Source of the DNA: an uncultured Butyrivibrio sp.
GTDB lineage: Bacteria; Bacillota; Clostridia; Lachnospirales; Lachnospiraceae
Assembly: GCA_945928575.1 (NCBI GenBank)
Contig: CAMENP010000012.1
Coordinates: forward strand, 1 to 64,000
Reading direction: 5' to 3'
DNA length: 64,000 nt
Position 1 is the stretch's first letter; every line of letters starts with the position of its first letter. Both the position numbers and the translations under genes were made by a program. Shown piece by piece: positions 53,978 to 63,276 of the stretch. The notes beneath the pieces are model-generated. The model was not told where the DNA came from. It did not search any database and saw only the letters and a program-made list of their open reading frames with translations.

Positions 53978-54985
53978 TTATACCGTCGATTTGTAGAATT
54001 TGATTTCAAAAGAAGCTCCGCCGTTCCTGTTATTATATGCACGTATGGTTCCTCCATGTCCCGTAACGATCATCCTTGCAAGTGCAAGTCCTATTCCGAA
54101 ACTTTGAGATGAAGAATTGCGTCCTTTATAGAATCGCTTAAATATATTCGGAATGTCTTCCGCCGCAATACCGCCTCCTGTGTCGGATATTATTATTGCC
54201 GTGTATACCGCATTTTCCTCCACATGCGTATTGATGCTGCCTCCGTCCGGCGTATGTTCCATACAATTCTTAAATATGTTTCCGACCGCTTCATTCATCC
54301 ACGGCATGTCGCACTCCAGCCGGGCATCAACATCCCCGTCCACAGTGAATTTTTGATTTCTGATATCCATAAGTACGGAAACAGGCTCCCATGCTTTATG
54401 TATAATTTCAGATATTTTCTCTTTCTTTTTGTCAAAAACAACATATCCGGCATCAAGTCTGGAAATCTTTAACAATGTATTAATAAGCCAGTCTATTCTC
54501 TCAAGCAGTCCGGAAAGTTCCTTGGTATAACGGAGTCTGTCCTCATCAGGCAATCCCGGTTCCGACAAGAGTTCCGTTATTATATTTATGGATGTAAGAG
54601 GCGTACGTATCTGATGTGATATATCTGCAATGGAATCCGCAAGATATTTTTTATCCTGCGCCAAATGATCCGCCTGTTCCCTGAGCCGCACGGTCATTTT
54701 ATAAATTTCACTGTAGAGGATTCCGAGTTCCCCCTCATTGAACCTTGCAAGGTCGAATCGGGAACAGTCATAAAGTATTCTGTCTATTTCCATGCTCAGG
54801 TCAGCAATTTTACGGTATCTTGATGCCGTAGTCCCAAAATGTATTCCCGTATACAAAACGCCTGCCGCGGCCACGGCGATTCCGCATTTAAGATCAAATG
54901 CGAAAGCCGTTCCCGTTACAAGCGTCATAATTGCAACCCATATTATTATATTTTTTCTGATTTCGGGATTTTTCATAATACCCAT
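53978..54985 (-). CDS. Sensor histidine kinase with two membrane segments
   Basis: 335 residues. Two closely spaced membrane helices (about 12-30 and 33-52) have almost no external loop, as in intramembrane-sensing kinases that read an ABC exporter. Then a HisKA domain with His124 in ISHQIRTPLTS, and an ATPase domain with GNIFKNCMEHT, SDTGGGI and FGIGLALAR. AGGAG precedes the ATG, 1 nt after the regulator stop. Likely senses the state of the adjacent exporter. Confidence 0.93.
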   Translation of the reverse strand: MGIMKNPEIRKNIIIWVAIMTLVTGTAFAFDLKCGIAVAAAGVLYTGIHFGTTASRYRKIADLSMEIDRILYDCSRFDLARFNEGELGILYSEIYKMTVRLREQADHLAQDKKYLADSIADISHQIRTPLTSINIITELLSEPGLPDEDRLRYTKELSGLLERIDWLINTLLKISRLDAGYVVFDKKKEKISEIIHKAWEPVSVLMDIRNQKFTVDGDVDARLECDMPWMNEAVGNIFKNCMEHTPDGGSINTHVEENAVYTAIIISDTGGGIAAEDIPNIFKRFYKGRNSSSQSFGIGLALARMIVTGHGGTIRAYNNRNGGASFEIKFYKSTV

Positions 54986-54986
54986 A

Positions 54987-55655
54987 TCAATCTCCTGCTT
55001 TATATCCCATGCCGCGGATAGTCTTTATTATCTGCGGATTCTGTGGATCGTCTTCTATTTTGTCACGCAGACGCTTTATATAGACTGTCAGTGTGTTGTC
55101 ATTCACATATTCGCCAGCTATATCCCAGATTTCCTCGAGAAGTTTGTTTCTCGAGAGTACCGCACCCATATTGTTGAAAAAAATAAGTAAAAGCCTGTAT
55201 TCAAGTGCCGACAAATATAAATCTTTTCCGTCTTTGAGCGCTATTCCTTTTACAGTGTCAATTGTGATACCGTTGTATGTTATTGTCTGTGCACTGTTTC
55301 TGCGTCTCAGCGCATTCTTCATACGCGATACCAGTTCACGCGGTCTGAACGGCTTAGCCACATAATCATCCGCACCGGCATCAAAGCCGGCAACAACGCT
55401 GTATTCATCACCGGATGCCGTTAAGAATATAACCGGTATATCACTTTCCGATTTTATTCTGTGGCATACAACAAAACCATTTCCGTCAGCCAGCGATACA
55501 TCTAACAGAACAAGGTCATATGTCTTACAATCAAGCATTTCAAATGCTTTCTTCTGACCGTCGGCACAATCGGCATCGAATCCTTCTTTAGCAAGGAATG
55601 TCTGCAAATTGGCCGTTATATCGGCGTCGTCTTCAACAAGAAGAATTTTATTCAT
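54987..55655 (-). CDS. OmpR-family response regulator
   Basis: 222 residues. The receiver has the acidic pair at Asp9-Asp10, phospho-acceptor Asp52 and the Lys in VAKPFRPREL. The C-terminal winged helix ends YIKRLRDKIEDD...IRGMGYKAGD. It overlaps the upstream amidase gene by 8 nt, so it is cotranscribed with the wall-hydrolase cluster, and the kinase follows at once. Probable targets are the exporter genes downstream. Confidence 0.95.
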   Translation of the reverse strand: MNKILLVEDDADITANLQTFLAKEGFDADCADGQKKAFEMLDCKTYDLVLLDVSLADGNGFVVCHRIKSESDIPVIFLTASGDEYSVVAGFDAGADDYVAKPFRPRELVSRMKNALRRRNSAQTITYNGITIDTVKGIALKDGKDLYLSALEYRLLLIFFNNMGAVLSRNKLLEEIWDIAGEYVNDNTLTVYIKRLRDKIEDDPQNPQIIKTIRGMGYKAGD

Positions 55656-57213
55656 TGATATTATTCCTTTTACGTCTTATAACCAAAACTATCGCTACGA
55701 TAACACCGGCAAGAAGTATTGAGACCGCCGTGATCAGAAGACCTTTCGGGAATGTTTTGCTTTTTATCGCATCATTCGTATGCGCAGCGCTTTCCGTCTC
55801 CGTTTCGGTTTCTGTCTCTGTCACTGTCTCTGTTTCTGTCTCGGTTTCCGCTTCTGTCTCTGTTTCTGTCTCTGCAACCGTTGTTTCTTCTTCTGTCTGC
55901 AAAACGGTTGTTTCTTCAACAGGTGCCGGATCGGTTGCGGGCGCTTCGGTCTGTACCGGGGTTGTGTTTGTCTGTGATGTCTGCCCGTTATCGTTGGTGA
56001 TGGTTATTCCAGTATTAACTCCGTTATAAACAGCCGGATATACCAATATGTCTTTGTTGGTTCCTGTCACTTTATAATTATTGAGCGAATAACTTCCGGC
56101 TGCACCTGTTCCGTATATCCTTAAATTACACGAAAGACCGGAATACGATACCGGAATATCATATGCCCCGTTACCACTGTTATTAATTCCGCCGAATGTA
56201 TATCCGGAGGAAAGCTGGGTTGCACTTCCGTCAGAGTATATGGCTTTGACCATGACTGTGCTCTGATTATATGAAGCGACATCCGAAGCATTGCAGAATG
56301 TCGGATTAATTCCCGCTGCTATGGCCTTAAGCCCTGCTGCCGGCACTTTGACCGTAACGCTTCCGGCGCTTCCGGTTATAACCGCTTCCCCGGCTCCGAC
56401 TGCCGTAATAACGCCATCACTGCTTACGTATGCCACGGATGTGTCAGATGACGAATAACTGCCTGCGGTACATCCCGTCATATTGGCGCTGTAGGTACGC
56501 TCAAGAGTGATGCTGCTTCCTGCCGTCACGCCTCTTTTGGTAAGTCCGTAATATCCGGCAATCGCTGTCGCATCTGCCGCTCCGCATCTTCTCTGGTTAT
56601 CTTCACTGTGTATAAAATTGGCATCGGATGGATTGCTTAAGTAGCAATGTTCTATAATTATGCCGGGAATATTGCACTTAACAGCTTCATCAAGCATTGT
56701 ATAGTAATCGCGGGAAGAATCCTTGGTCGATGTTCTGGTCTGATATCCCCCGTTGGCAAGTCCCAATGCACTTACATGTGATGCAACACTTGTACACAGA
56801 TTTTTGATTGAATCTTTATATGCGGAATTAACCGTTCCGTATACCTGCACGCCATTGGCGGATGAGTTGCTTCCGCTGTTATTATGAACAGACACAAACA
56901 GATCAGCGCCGAGCTGCTGTCCCATACGTCCTCTTGCTGCGTTGGAATTCCATTCAGCCGAGCCTCTTGTAAGGTATACCCTGACTCCGTTATATGTCTG
57001 AAGTTCGGCCTTTAAAGCTGTTGCTATGTTCCAGTTCAGTGTTGCCTCATTATCGTATGATGATGTGGCTCCGCCGTCATTACCGCCGTGTCCGGGATCA
57101 ACTATGATAACTATATTCCCGGCTCCGTCCTTTGCCTGCGTTCCGGTCAGGGATGCAGCCAGTGCAGCAACGGATACTGCCGCTCCAATGAATATTTTGT
57201 TCCAAAGTTTCAA
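55648..57213 (-). CDS. Secreted, membrane-anchored N-acetylmuramoyl-L-alanine amidase (521 aa)
   Basis: Cleaves the amide between muramic acid and the stem peptide. A signal peptide is followed by an Amidase_3 domain (about 30-225): zinc ligands in VDPGHGGNDGG, the Glu around DNEATLNW and His in SVHNNS, and catalytic Glu in IIIEHCYLSNP. A Big-like domain (about 230-300), another beta-rich domain, then a Thr/Glu repeat (55795-55890 in DNA, nearly pure TETE) and a C-terminal membrane helix with basic tail. Paralogue of the next gene, 2 nt away. Confidence 0.93.
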   Translation of the reverse strand: MKLWNKIFIGAAVSVAALAASLTGTQAKDGAGNIVIIVDPGHGGNDGGATSSYDNEATLNWNIATALKAELQTYNGVRVYLTRGSAEWNSNAARGRMGQQLGADLFVSVHNNSGSNSSANGVQVYGTVNSAYKDSIKNLCTSVASHVSALGLANGGYQTRTSTKDSSRDYYTMLDEAVKCNIPGIIIEHCYLSNPSDANFIHSEDNQRRCGAADATAIAGYYGLTKRGVTAGSSITLERTYSANMTGCTAGSYSSSDTSVAYVSSDGVITAVGAGEAVITGSAGSVTVKVPAAGLKAIAAGINPTFCNASDVASYNQSTVMVKAIYSDGSATQLSSGYTFGGINNSGNGAYDIPVSYSGLSCNLRIYGTGAAGSYSLNNYKVTGTNKDILVYPAVYNGVNTGITITNDNGQTSQTNTTPVQTEAPATDPAPVEETTVLQTEEETTVAETETETEAETETETETVTETETETETESAAHTNDAIKSKTFPKGLLITAVSILLAGVIVAIVLVIRRKRNNINE

Positions 57214-57215
57214 TT

Positions 57216-58640
57216 TTAATATCTCCTTCTTCTGCCTCTGTGTCTGCGTCTTCTACGGTTACGTCTGTTGTTTTCTATAATGAAAAATACTATACCGATT
57301 ATTACCACAACAAGAAGCACTGCAATGTATTTGATAAATTTCTTATAATCCGTATTCTTTGACGATGTGTCAGATTTCACATCGGTCTCCGCCTGTGTAT
57401 CGGATGAAGCCTTTGTCTCAGAGACCGTCGTTGCTTCTTCGGTCGGTGCCGGTGTCGTTACTTCCGGTGTATATCCCTCACTCATACATATTCTTAACGA
57501 ACCTGTCAGATCCTGATATTTAACCTCAACATCCTGTATTCCGACAACCGTGCTGTCAACTTTTCCTACGCTGTCCGGTTTAACTTTAACGGATGTTCCG
57601 TCGCTGTACGAAACGAATGCCATTACATCCGATGAATTGAATCCTGCAAGTTCCTGCGGTGTCGAATAGAATGTAGGATCTATTCCTCCCGTAAGGGCAA
57701 CCGGTTCTTCAGCCGGTACAACCACTGTGCAGTAACCGCTTGTTCCATCGGAAAGTTTATATACAAGGTTGGTTGTTCCTGTTCCGGTCATTACCGCAAC
57801 TCCGTTTTCATCAACGGATGCCACATTTTTATCAATTGAGTACCATGAAATTCCATTGGTATCTCCCGATGGAACAGAAAGAGTAAGTCCATATCCCTTC
57901 TGAAGAGTGACAGAAGTCTTACTGTCAGCTTCAGCAGTCCTTGGCTTTAAATTGTAATATGTTACCACTGCTTTAGCATCAGCCTGTCCCATTTTAACTG
58001 CCATTTCTTCATTAACGGTACCATCGGTATTGCAAAGCAGCGCTTCATCCGAAGGGTTGCTTAAGAAACAATGCTCAACTATTATTGACGGGATTCCTGC
58101 ACGGACGCCTTCGGCAATAAGTGTATAATAGTCTTCATAATCAAAACCCGTTGATGTACGCGTCTGTACTCCGCCGTTCTTAAGTCCGAGCGATGAGAGA
58201 TTTTCCGTTATCAGACTGCACATATCGTTGGTGACTTCGCTGTAATAAGTGTTGAGCGAACGATATGCGATGCATCCCGAATTCGTTGCCGAACCGCTGT
58301 TGTTGTGGATACTGATAAGGAAATCAGCTTTCAATGCGGATGCTATCATCGCTCTTCCTGTATTGGTCATCCATTCATCCGAAGAACGTGTAAGATATAC
58401 TTTCACTCCGTCGTATTTACATAACTCCTCACGCATCGCCTTTGCAATCGCAAGGTTACAATCCTTCTCATATGTTCCCGTAGTGGTTGCAATGGAACCC
58501 GGATCATCCTCACCATGTCCCGGATCTATCACTATTACCACATCTCCGTCAGCATCTTTGGCTGACGCCTTGTTTACCATAAATGGCAGTGTTAATGCCG
58601 CACTGATGCATATAGCGGCCGCCATTATTATTTTCTTCAT
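57216..58640 (-). CDS. Secreted, membrane-anchored N-acetylmuramoyl-L-alanine amidase (474 aa)
   Basis: Same design as its downstream paralogue: signal peptide, Amidase_3 domain with IDPGHGEDDPG, ISIHNNS and IIVEHCFLSNP, a Big-like domain (SWYSIDKNVASVDENG), an acidic Thr/Ser linker and a C-terminal membrane helix. The tail is extremely basic (R-R-R-R-R-H-R-G-R-R-R-R). The zinc and catalytic residues are all present. The two amidases are tandem duplicates that have diverged in linker and tail, placing two hydrolases at the outer face of the membrane. Confidence 0.93.
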   Translation of the reverse strand: MKKIIMAAAICISAALTLPFMVNKASAKDADGDVVIVIDPGHGEDDPGSIATTTGTYEKDCNLAIAKAMREELCKYDGVKVYLTRSSDEWMTNTGRAMIASALKADFLISIHNNSGSATNSGCIAYRSLNTYYSEVTNDMCSLITENLSSLGLKNGGVQTRTSTGFDYEDYYTLIAEGVRAGIPSIIVEHCFLSNPSDEALLCNTDGTVNEEMAVKMGQADAKAVVTYYNLKPRTAEADSKTSVTLQKGYGLTLSVPSGDTNGISWYSIDKNVASVDENGVAVMTGTGTTNLVYKLSDGTSGYCTVVVPAEEPVALTGGIDPTFYSTPQELAGFNSSDVMAFVSYSDGTSVKVKPDSVGKVDSTVVGIQDVEVKYQDLTGSLRICMSEGYTPEVTTPAPTEEATTVSETKASSDTQAETDVKSDTSSKNTDYKKFIKYIAVLLVVVIIGIVFFIIENNRRNRRRRRHRGRRRRY

Positions 58641-58658
58641 CTTAGTGTTCCTCCATAT

Positions 58659-61160
58659 TTATAAATGCCTGTATAAGAATCGTTTAAAGAATCCCATATT
58701 GCCTTTCATGCGCTTTCTTATTGATGTTATCACACATACGGCCTGATTTCTGTCATCCGCCGTTATCTTCTCATTCGAGAATGTGACTTTATCATATAAT
58801 TCCGCCATACGTTCTGCCTCCGATGCTGCCACAAAAGGACACTTTCCGGCAACAATGCGGGCAAACTCCGTCTGCGTCATTGAGTCTGCACATTTAAATC
58901 CAAAGTGTTTTACAATGTTAATATATTCTCTGTAAATCATCTTAACACTCTGAGGGTAAAGCGATTCATCAGTGCCATTATACATTCTATCTCTGATTAT
59001 TGCCATCTTTTTATTATGTATTACACTGATAAATATTACCAACGCTGACACAACCGCTGCTATGGCAGCAAGAATTATCACTCTTTCGGCTGTCCGGGAA
59101 AGTTTGAATTTCTTACCATCCGCACGGCTGTTATTGTAAGTTCTGTTTTCTTCAGACGGTTTGGTATTTCTTTCAGCAGGCGAGGTTGTCTCTTCTGCCG
59201 TGGTCTGTGACTCTCCCTGATCCGCAGTAGTTTCTTCAGGCGTCGTATTTTCGGGTTCTGTTGTCTCAGGTTCGTTTGCCGGAGCATTATAATTTCCCGG
59301 TGTCACATCAAAATCCACCCATCCTATTCCGTCAACATAATACTGCACCCACGCATGTGCTGCAGAATCAGCCACGGATATTTGGACATTATCTTTAGCT
59401 TCTGAGATTATGTCTCCTGTATATGCATTATATTCCGTATATGATGTTCTTCCGGATGTTTTATATCCGCCGGATGTGGCAAATGAATATCCTTCAACAT
59501 ATCTTGCAGGAACTCCCGCGCTTCTCAACATCATAACCGCCGCTGTTGCAAAATATGTACAATATCCTTTGTGTGTCTTATCTATAAAATATTCCACGAA
59601 ATCTTCACCCTCAGGCAATGCCCCCGGGCTGACAGTGTATGTGCAGTTATCAGCCAGATATTTTCTTACCGCACATGCAAGTGCATATCTGTCGGCGGAA
59701 CTTTCGATGCTGTATCCACCCCAGTCTCCACGGAATTTATTCTGCATTGCTTCCGTGGTATTAACATCAAGATACCTGCCATAAACCATATTGCGGTAGG
59801 TTTTTTCAGCTTCCATTATCGAGTCATAGTCGGAATCCTCCTGCATATCCGATGAACCGATGCCACTATCGAGTCCGGAATATGCGCTCTCATTTATATG
59901 GATAAAGCTCGTATAAAAAGGGTACTCTGCAATACCATATCCCTCTACCGACGTCATTGAAAGACTCATTCCGAGTGCAGGGTGCGACGGGATAAATATA
60001 TACCCTGTTTCACCGGCTGTATATTCAATATTTATTCCTGTTTCATATGCTTTAATTTGTCTGTTTCTTGCAAGCAGGTTTAATGTCTGGTAGGAAAGAT
60101 TTCTCATAGAGCCTGCCGACTCCGTATTTTCTTCATTCCAGTCAGGCTCAGCCCACCTGTCCCCTTTATAATCGGCTCCTATATATCCTCTGATATATAT
60201 TTTATCCTGTACATCCGGCATCTCAACTTTAAGGACTTCTTTACCTGAAAATTCCAGTTTGTCAACATGTCCCAGTTCACCGGCACCTATCTCGCTGTTG
60301 CCTCCGGATGCGATTCCGATTCCCGCTCCCGGAATATTTCCGTCCCACGGAAGAAGTTCTCCCACAAAATCTATGATTTTGTTAATTGTAAGCTCTCCGT
60401 TTTGAAACTGGTTATACACTTCTTCCCCACGGGAATACACATCATTAAAATACTGCGGTTTCTCGTAATCTTTTTTCGGGTTCACCACCGATATGATCAT
60501 TGTTACGGCAATTATTGCTGCCGCACATATAATACATGCTGTCTGTACCCAGAAATACTGGATTTTATCTTTTGACTTTCCCCATGATGCCAATATCATA
60601 ATAAGTAATGACACACTGTATGCAATACCGATGACAATTCCCGCAACGCCTGCCTTGTCCATTATGGCAGCAAGCACGGTAAAAGCAAGTGATATCATCA
60701 TAGGTATGACCGCCATACGTTTATGCGTAAAACAGAATGCATACAATGCCCCGATCAGACACAGTGCCATATTGACCGCCAGATCCGGATTGGCTTCTTT
60801 CATTAATTTCAATGTCATTTCTATAAAATACATCTCTGTATCAAAGAAAGCCGCCATATCATTTATAACAGCATCTATAAACTCTGCCGTACCGCCCATA
60901 ACAGCTTCTCTGGCTATCCAGAATACAATACCGCCGGCCGCGATTATTCCAAGCCATGCGATCCACTGGCGTCTGACAAACACGAACAGCGCCGACATCA
61001 CAAGTGAGATCACAACAATCCATATAACTCCCGATGCCATCTCTATTGTCACATAACGGTCAAACTGCAGAAAAAGTACCATGAGAAGGTTCAAAAGTCC
61101 TATGAAAGTCAGTATTGATGTAGAGATAAAAAGTTTGATTTTATTATCTGTCTGATTCAT
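58659..61160 (-). CDS. Transglutaminase-like membrane protein (TgpA/DUF3488 type)
   Basis: 833 residues. About eight N-terminal membrane helices, an extracytoplasmic transglutaminase-like domain with the Cys-His-Asp triad (Cys in KGYCTYFATAAVMML, His in AAHAWVQYYV, Asp in GWVDFDVTPG), a Thr/Glu/Pro linker, one more helix and a cytosolic C-terminal domain. Start at the ATG after GGGAGGG. It overlaps the DUF58 gene by 17 nt. This MoxR-DUF58-transglutaminase set is widespread, with a suspected role in envelope protein maturation. Confidence 0.93.
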   Translation of the reverse strand: MNQTDNKIKLFISTSILTFIGLLNLLMVLFLQFDRYVTIEMASGVIWIVVISLVMSALFVFVRRQWIAWLGIIAAGGIVFWIAREAVMGGTAEFIDAVINDMAAFFDTEMYFIEMTLKLMKEANPDLAVNMALCLIGALYAFCFTHKRMAVIPMMISLAFTVLAAIMDKAGVAGIVIGIAYSVSLLIMILASWGKSKDKIQYFWVQTACIICAAAIIAVTMIISVVNPKKDYEKPQYFNDVYSRGEEVYNQFQNGELTINKIIDFVGELLPWDGNIPGAGIGIASGGNSEIGAGELGHVDKLEFSGKEVLKVEMPDVQDKIYIRGYIGADYKGDRWAEPDWNEENTESAGSMRNLSYQTLNLLARNRQIKAYETGINIEYTAGETGYIFIPSHPALGMSLSMTSVEGYGIAEYPFYTSFIHINESAYSGLDSGIGSSDMQEDSDYDSIMEAEKTYRNMVYGRYLDVNTTEAMQNKFRGDWGGYSIESSADRYALACAVRKYLADNCTYTVSPGALPEGEDFVEYFIDKTHKGYCTYFATAAVMMLRSAGVPARYVEGYSFATSGGYKTSGRTSYTEYNAYTGDIISEAKDNVQISVADSAAHAWVQYYVDGIGWVDFDVTPGNYNAPANEPETTEPENTTPEETTADQGESQTTAEETTSPAERNTKPSEENRTYNNSRADGKKFKLSRTAERVIILAAIAAVVSALVIFISVIHNKKMAIIRDRMYNGTDESLYPQSVKMIYREYINIVKHFGFKCADSMTQTEFARIVAGKCPFVAASEAERMAELYDKVTFSNEKITADDRNQAVCVITSIRKRMKGNMGFFKRFLYRHL

Positions 61161-62307
61161 AAACGCCCTCCCTCTGCATAACAAATTTTACCGGAACACG
61201 GGCCGCGTCTTCATTGCGTGGTATTGTATAATATACTATATTATTTTCACTCAGCAGTGCCATATTTTTTACCGCATCCGCACTGTATACCGGCGACACA
61301 TAGAATATACGCCTTCTGTCATTCGGATTATGTGCATAGAAATTAAGGGCACATGAATTTTCGTTATCATACGGCCTGATTGTATAAATCTGCGCAAACA
61401 TTCCGTTAATGTCATTATCCGTCTCTATCCTGATGCTGTTAAATCCATCCTTCATATAACATGCATTGAAGCCGAAACCTCTGGCGGTAAGTGCATTCAC
61501 GAGGCTGTAAAGCATATCATACATCTCGTCCATTGCTCGCCTGTTTTGACGTTTTGGCAATCCTGTGTTAAAAATGTCAATTATGACCGTATCGTTGTCC
61601 GTCAGTGCAAGACCGTAATCTTTCACCATAAGTTCCGATTTCTTGGAGCTTAACTTCCAATGAATATTGCGTATTTTATCACCGCCCGCATATTCACGGA
61701 TCGCAAATATTTCAGTAGGGTCATTGCCGGCCTTCACGGTTGAATACAATGCATCCTCACCCTCTCCAACGGATGCCGACACCCTGTCAAGTTCATGGCT
61801 GTCCGGGATCTGCGGAAGCACAACAACGGTTAAATTTCTGTTTAATTTCTTCCTGACACGAAAAATACGCAGGAAATCATAGACATAAACACCGGCCATG
61901 CGGACACCGAGAATCTCGCAGTGAGGACATTTTATCTCAAACTGCCTCACTACGGACTGTCTCGGCGGACACATGGCTGTAATTCTGTGTTTTACTGATT
62001 TACTGCGTTTTTTTCCTTTATTTATATCGGTAACTGTCAGTTTAACCTTGCACGAGGTAAGCACAAACGGAGATTTATTGGTTATATTTATTCCTATTAC
62101 ACATTTTTCACCGCGGTATGCCACCGCATTATCCTGTGTGAATACAGCATTTATTCCGCATCTCAGCACTATAACGGTAATAAGTGATACCACCGATGTA
62201 ACAATAAATACCGCATCAATGATAAAAGCAATATATGTATCAATAAATATATTTCCGGCATATGCTGCCGCTGCTAAAATCAGATAAATCAAAATATGCA
62301 GAAACAT
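61144..62307 (-). CDS. DUF58 membrane protein
   Basis: 387 residues. Two N-terminal membrane helices, then the DUF58 region with REYAGGDKIRNIHWKLSSKKSELMVKDYG, the family hallmark, in a vWA-like fold. Cysteines in IKCPHCEILG are notable. It starts 6 nt after the MoxR stop and overlaps the transglutaminase gene. Acts with MoxR ATPase and the transglutaminase-like protein; the molecular role of DUF58 is not established. Confidence 0.92.
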   Translation of the reverse strand: MFLHILIYLILAAAAYAGNIFIDTYIAFIIDAVFIVTSVVSLITVIVLRCGINAVFTQDNAVAYRGEKCVIGINITNKSPFVLTSCKVKLTVTDINKGKKRSKSVKHRITAMCPPRQSVVRQFEIKCPHCEILGVRMAGVYVYDFLRIFRVRKKLNRNLTVVVLPQIPDSHELDRVSASVGEGEDALYSTVKAGNDPTEIFAIREYAGGDKIRNIHWKLSSKKSELMVKDYGLALTDNDTVIIDIFNTGLPKRQNRRAMDEMYDMLYSLVNALTARGFGFNACYMKDGFNSIRIETDNDINGMFAQIYTIRPYDNENSCALNFYAHNPNDRRRIFYVSPVYSADAVKNMALLSENNIVYYTIPRNEDAARVPVKFVMQREGVYESDR

Positions 62308-62313
62308 GTGTTA

Positions 62314-63252
62314 CTACCTCATTGTTCTCGGGACCGGTACTGTACGGAAAATGTTATCAATGACTTCATCGATTGTCACCGAAGAGATTTTGGCCCTCGG
62401 ATTCAATATTATCCTGTGTCCGGCCACATCTTTAAACACACTCCGGACATCTTCCGGTGTAACGTATGTTCTTCCCGATATATACGCTTTCGCTTTGGAC
62501 ATTCCCGCAAGGGCTATGGTTCCTCTTGGACTCACTCCAAGCTCTATAAGCGGATTCTGTCTTGTTGCAGAACTGAGCATTGTTATATATTCGATTATTG
62601 CATCATCCATATGCAGATTATCCGTTTTCTCCTGCATCGCAACAATATCTCCGGCATCCACCACCTGCTTTACATCATTAAGCGGGTTAGCACCCTGCCT
62701 GTCCTTAAGAATAGCAATTTCACTTGCCGGATCCGGATATCCCATTGACAGCTTGATCATAAAACGGTCAAGCTGTGATTCCGGCAGCATCTGCGTTCCT
62801 GCCGAACCGACCGGATTCTGCGTTGCTATTACCGTAAACGGTTTCGGAAGTGTCCTCGTAACACCGTCAACAGTAACCTGGCCTTCTTCCATTGCCTCAA
62901 GGAGCGCGGACTGTGTCTTTGATGATGTTCTGTTAATTTCATCCGCAAGGAACAGATTACACATTACAGCGCCCTCCCTGAATTCAAATTCCTGGGTTTT
63001 GGCGTTGTACATTGAAAATCCTATTACATCTGACGGAAGTACATCGGTAGTAAACTGCATTCTGTTCTGTTTAAGTGCCATGGACTTAGAGAATGCAAGA
63101 GCAAGTGTTGTCTTTCCCACACCCGGTATATCTTCCATAAGTATATGTCCTTTTGCAAGAATTGCCATCATAACCTTCTCTATGATTTCATTCTTGCCTT
63201 TTACCGCTTTTCTGACTTCCTGCATTACTGCAAGTGCTTTTTCGTAACTCAT
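62314..63252 (-). CDS. MoxR-family AAA+ ATPase
   Basis: 312 residues. Walker A EDIPGVGKTTLA, Walker B LFLADEINR, sensor 1 ATQNP, arginine finger region and the C-terminal AAA lid (GRTYVTPEDV). The MoxR class works as a chaperone for partner complexes containing vWA proteins, here probably DUF58. AGGAGG precedes the ATG. Second gene seen in the operon, behind the partial gene at the window edge. Confidence 0.95.
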   Translation of the reverse strand: MSYEKALAVMQEVRKAVKGKNEIIEKVMMAILAKGHILMEDIPGVGKTTLALAFSKSMALKQNRMQFTTDVLPSDVIGFSMYNAKTQEFEFREGAVMCNLFLADEINRTSSKTQSALLEAMEEGQVTVDGVTRTLPKPFTVIATQNPVGSAGTQMLPESQLDRFMIKLSMGYPDPASEIAILKDRQGANPLNDVKQVVDAGDIVAMQEKTDNLHMDDAIIEYITMLSSATRQNPLIELGVSPRGTIALAGMSKAKAYISGRTYVTPEDVRSVFKDVAGHRIILNPRAKISSVTIDEVIDNIFRTVPVPRTMR

Positions 63253-63276
63253 GTTAACCCTCCTGGTACTATGTCA

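Noticed and set aside
55598..56029. Val/Ser-rich plus-strand frame near 55.8 kb
   Set aside because: It is the complement of the Thr-Glu repeat of the amidase; no start signal.
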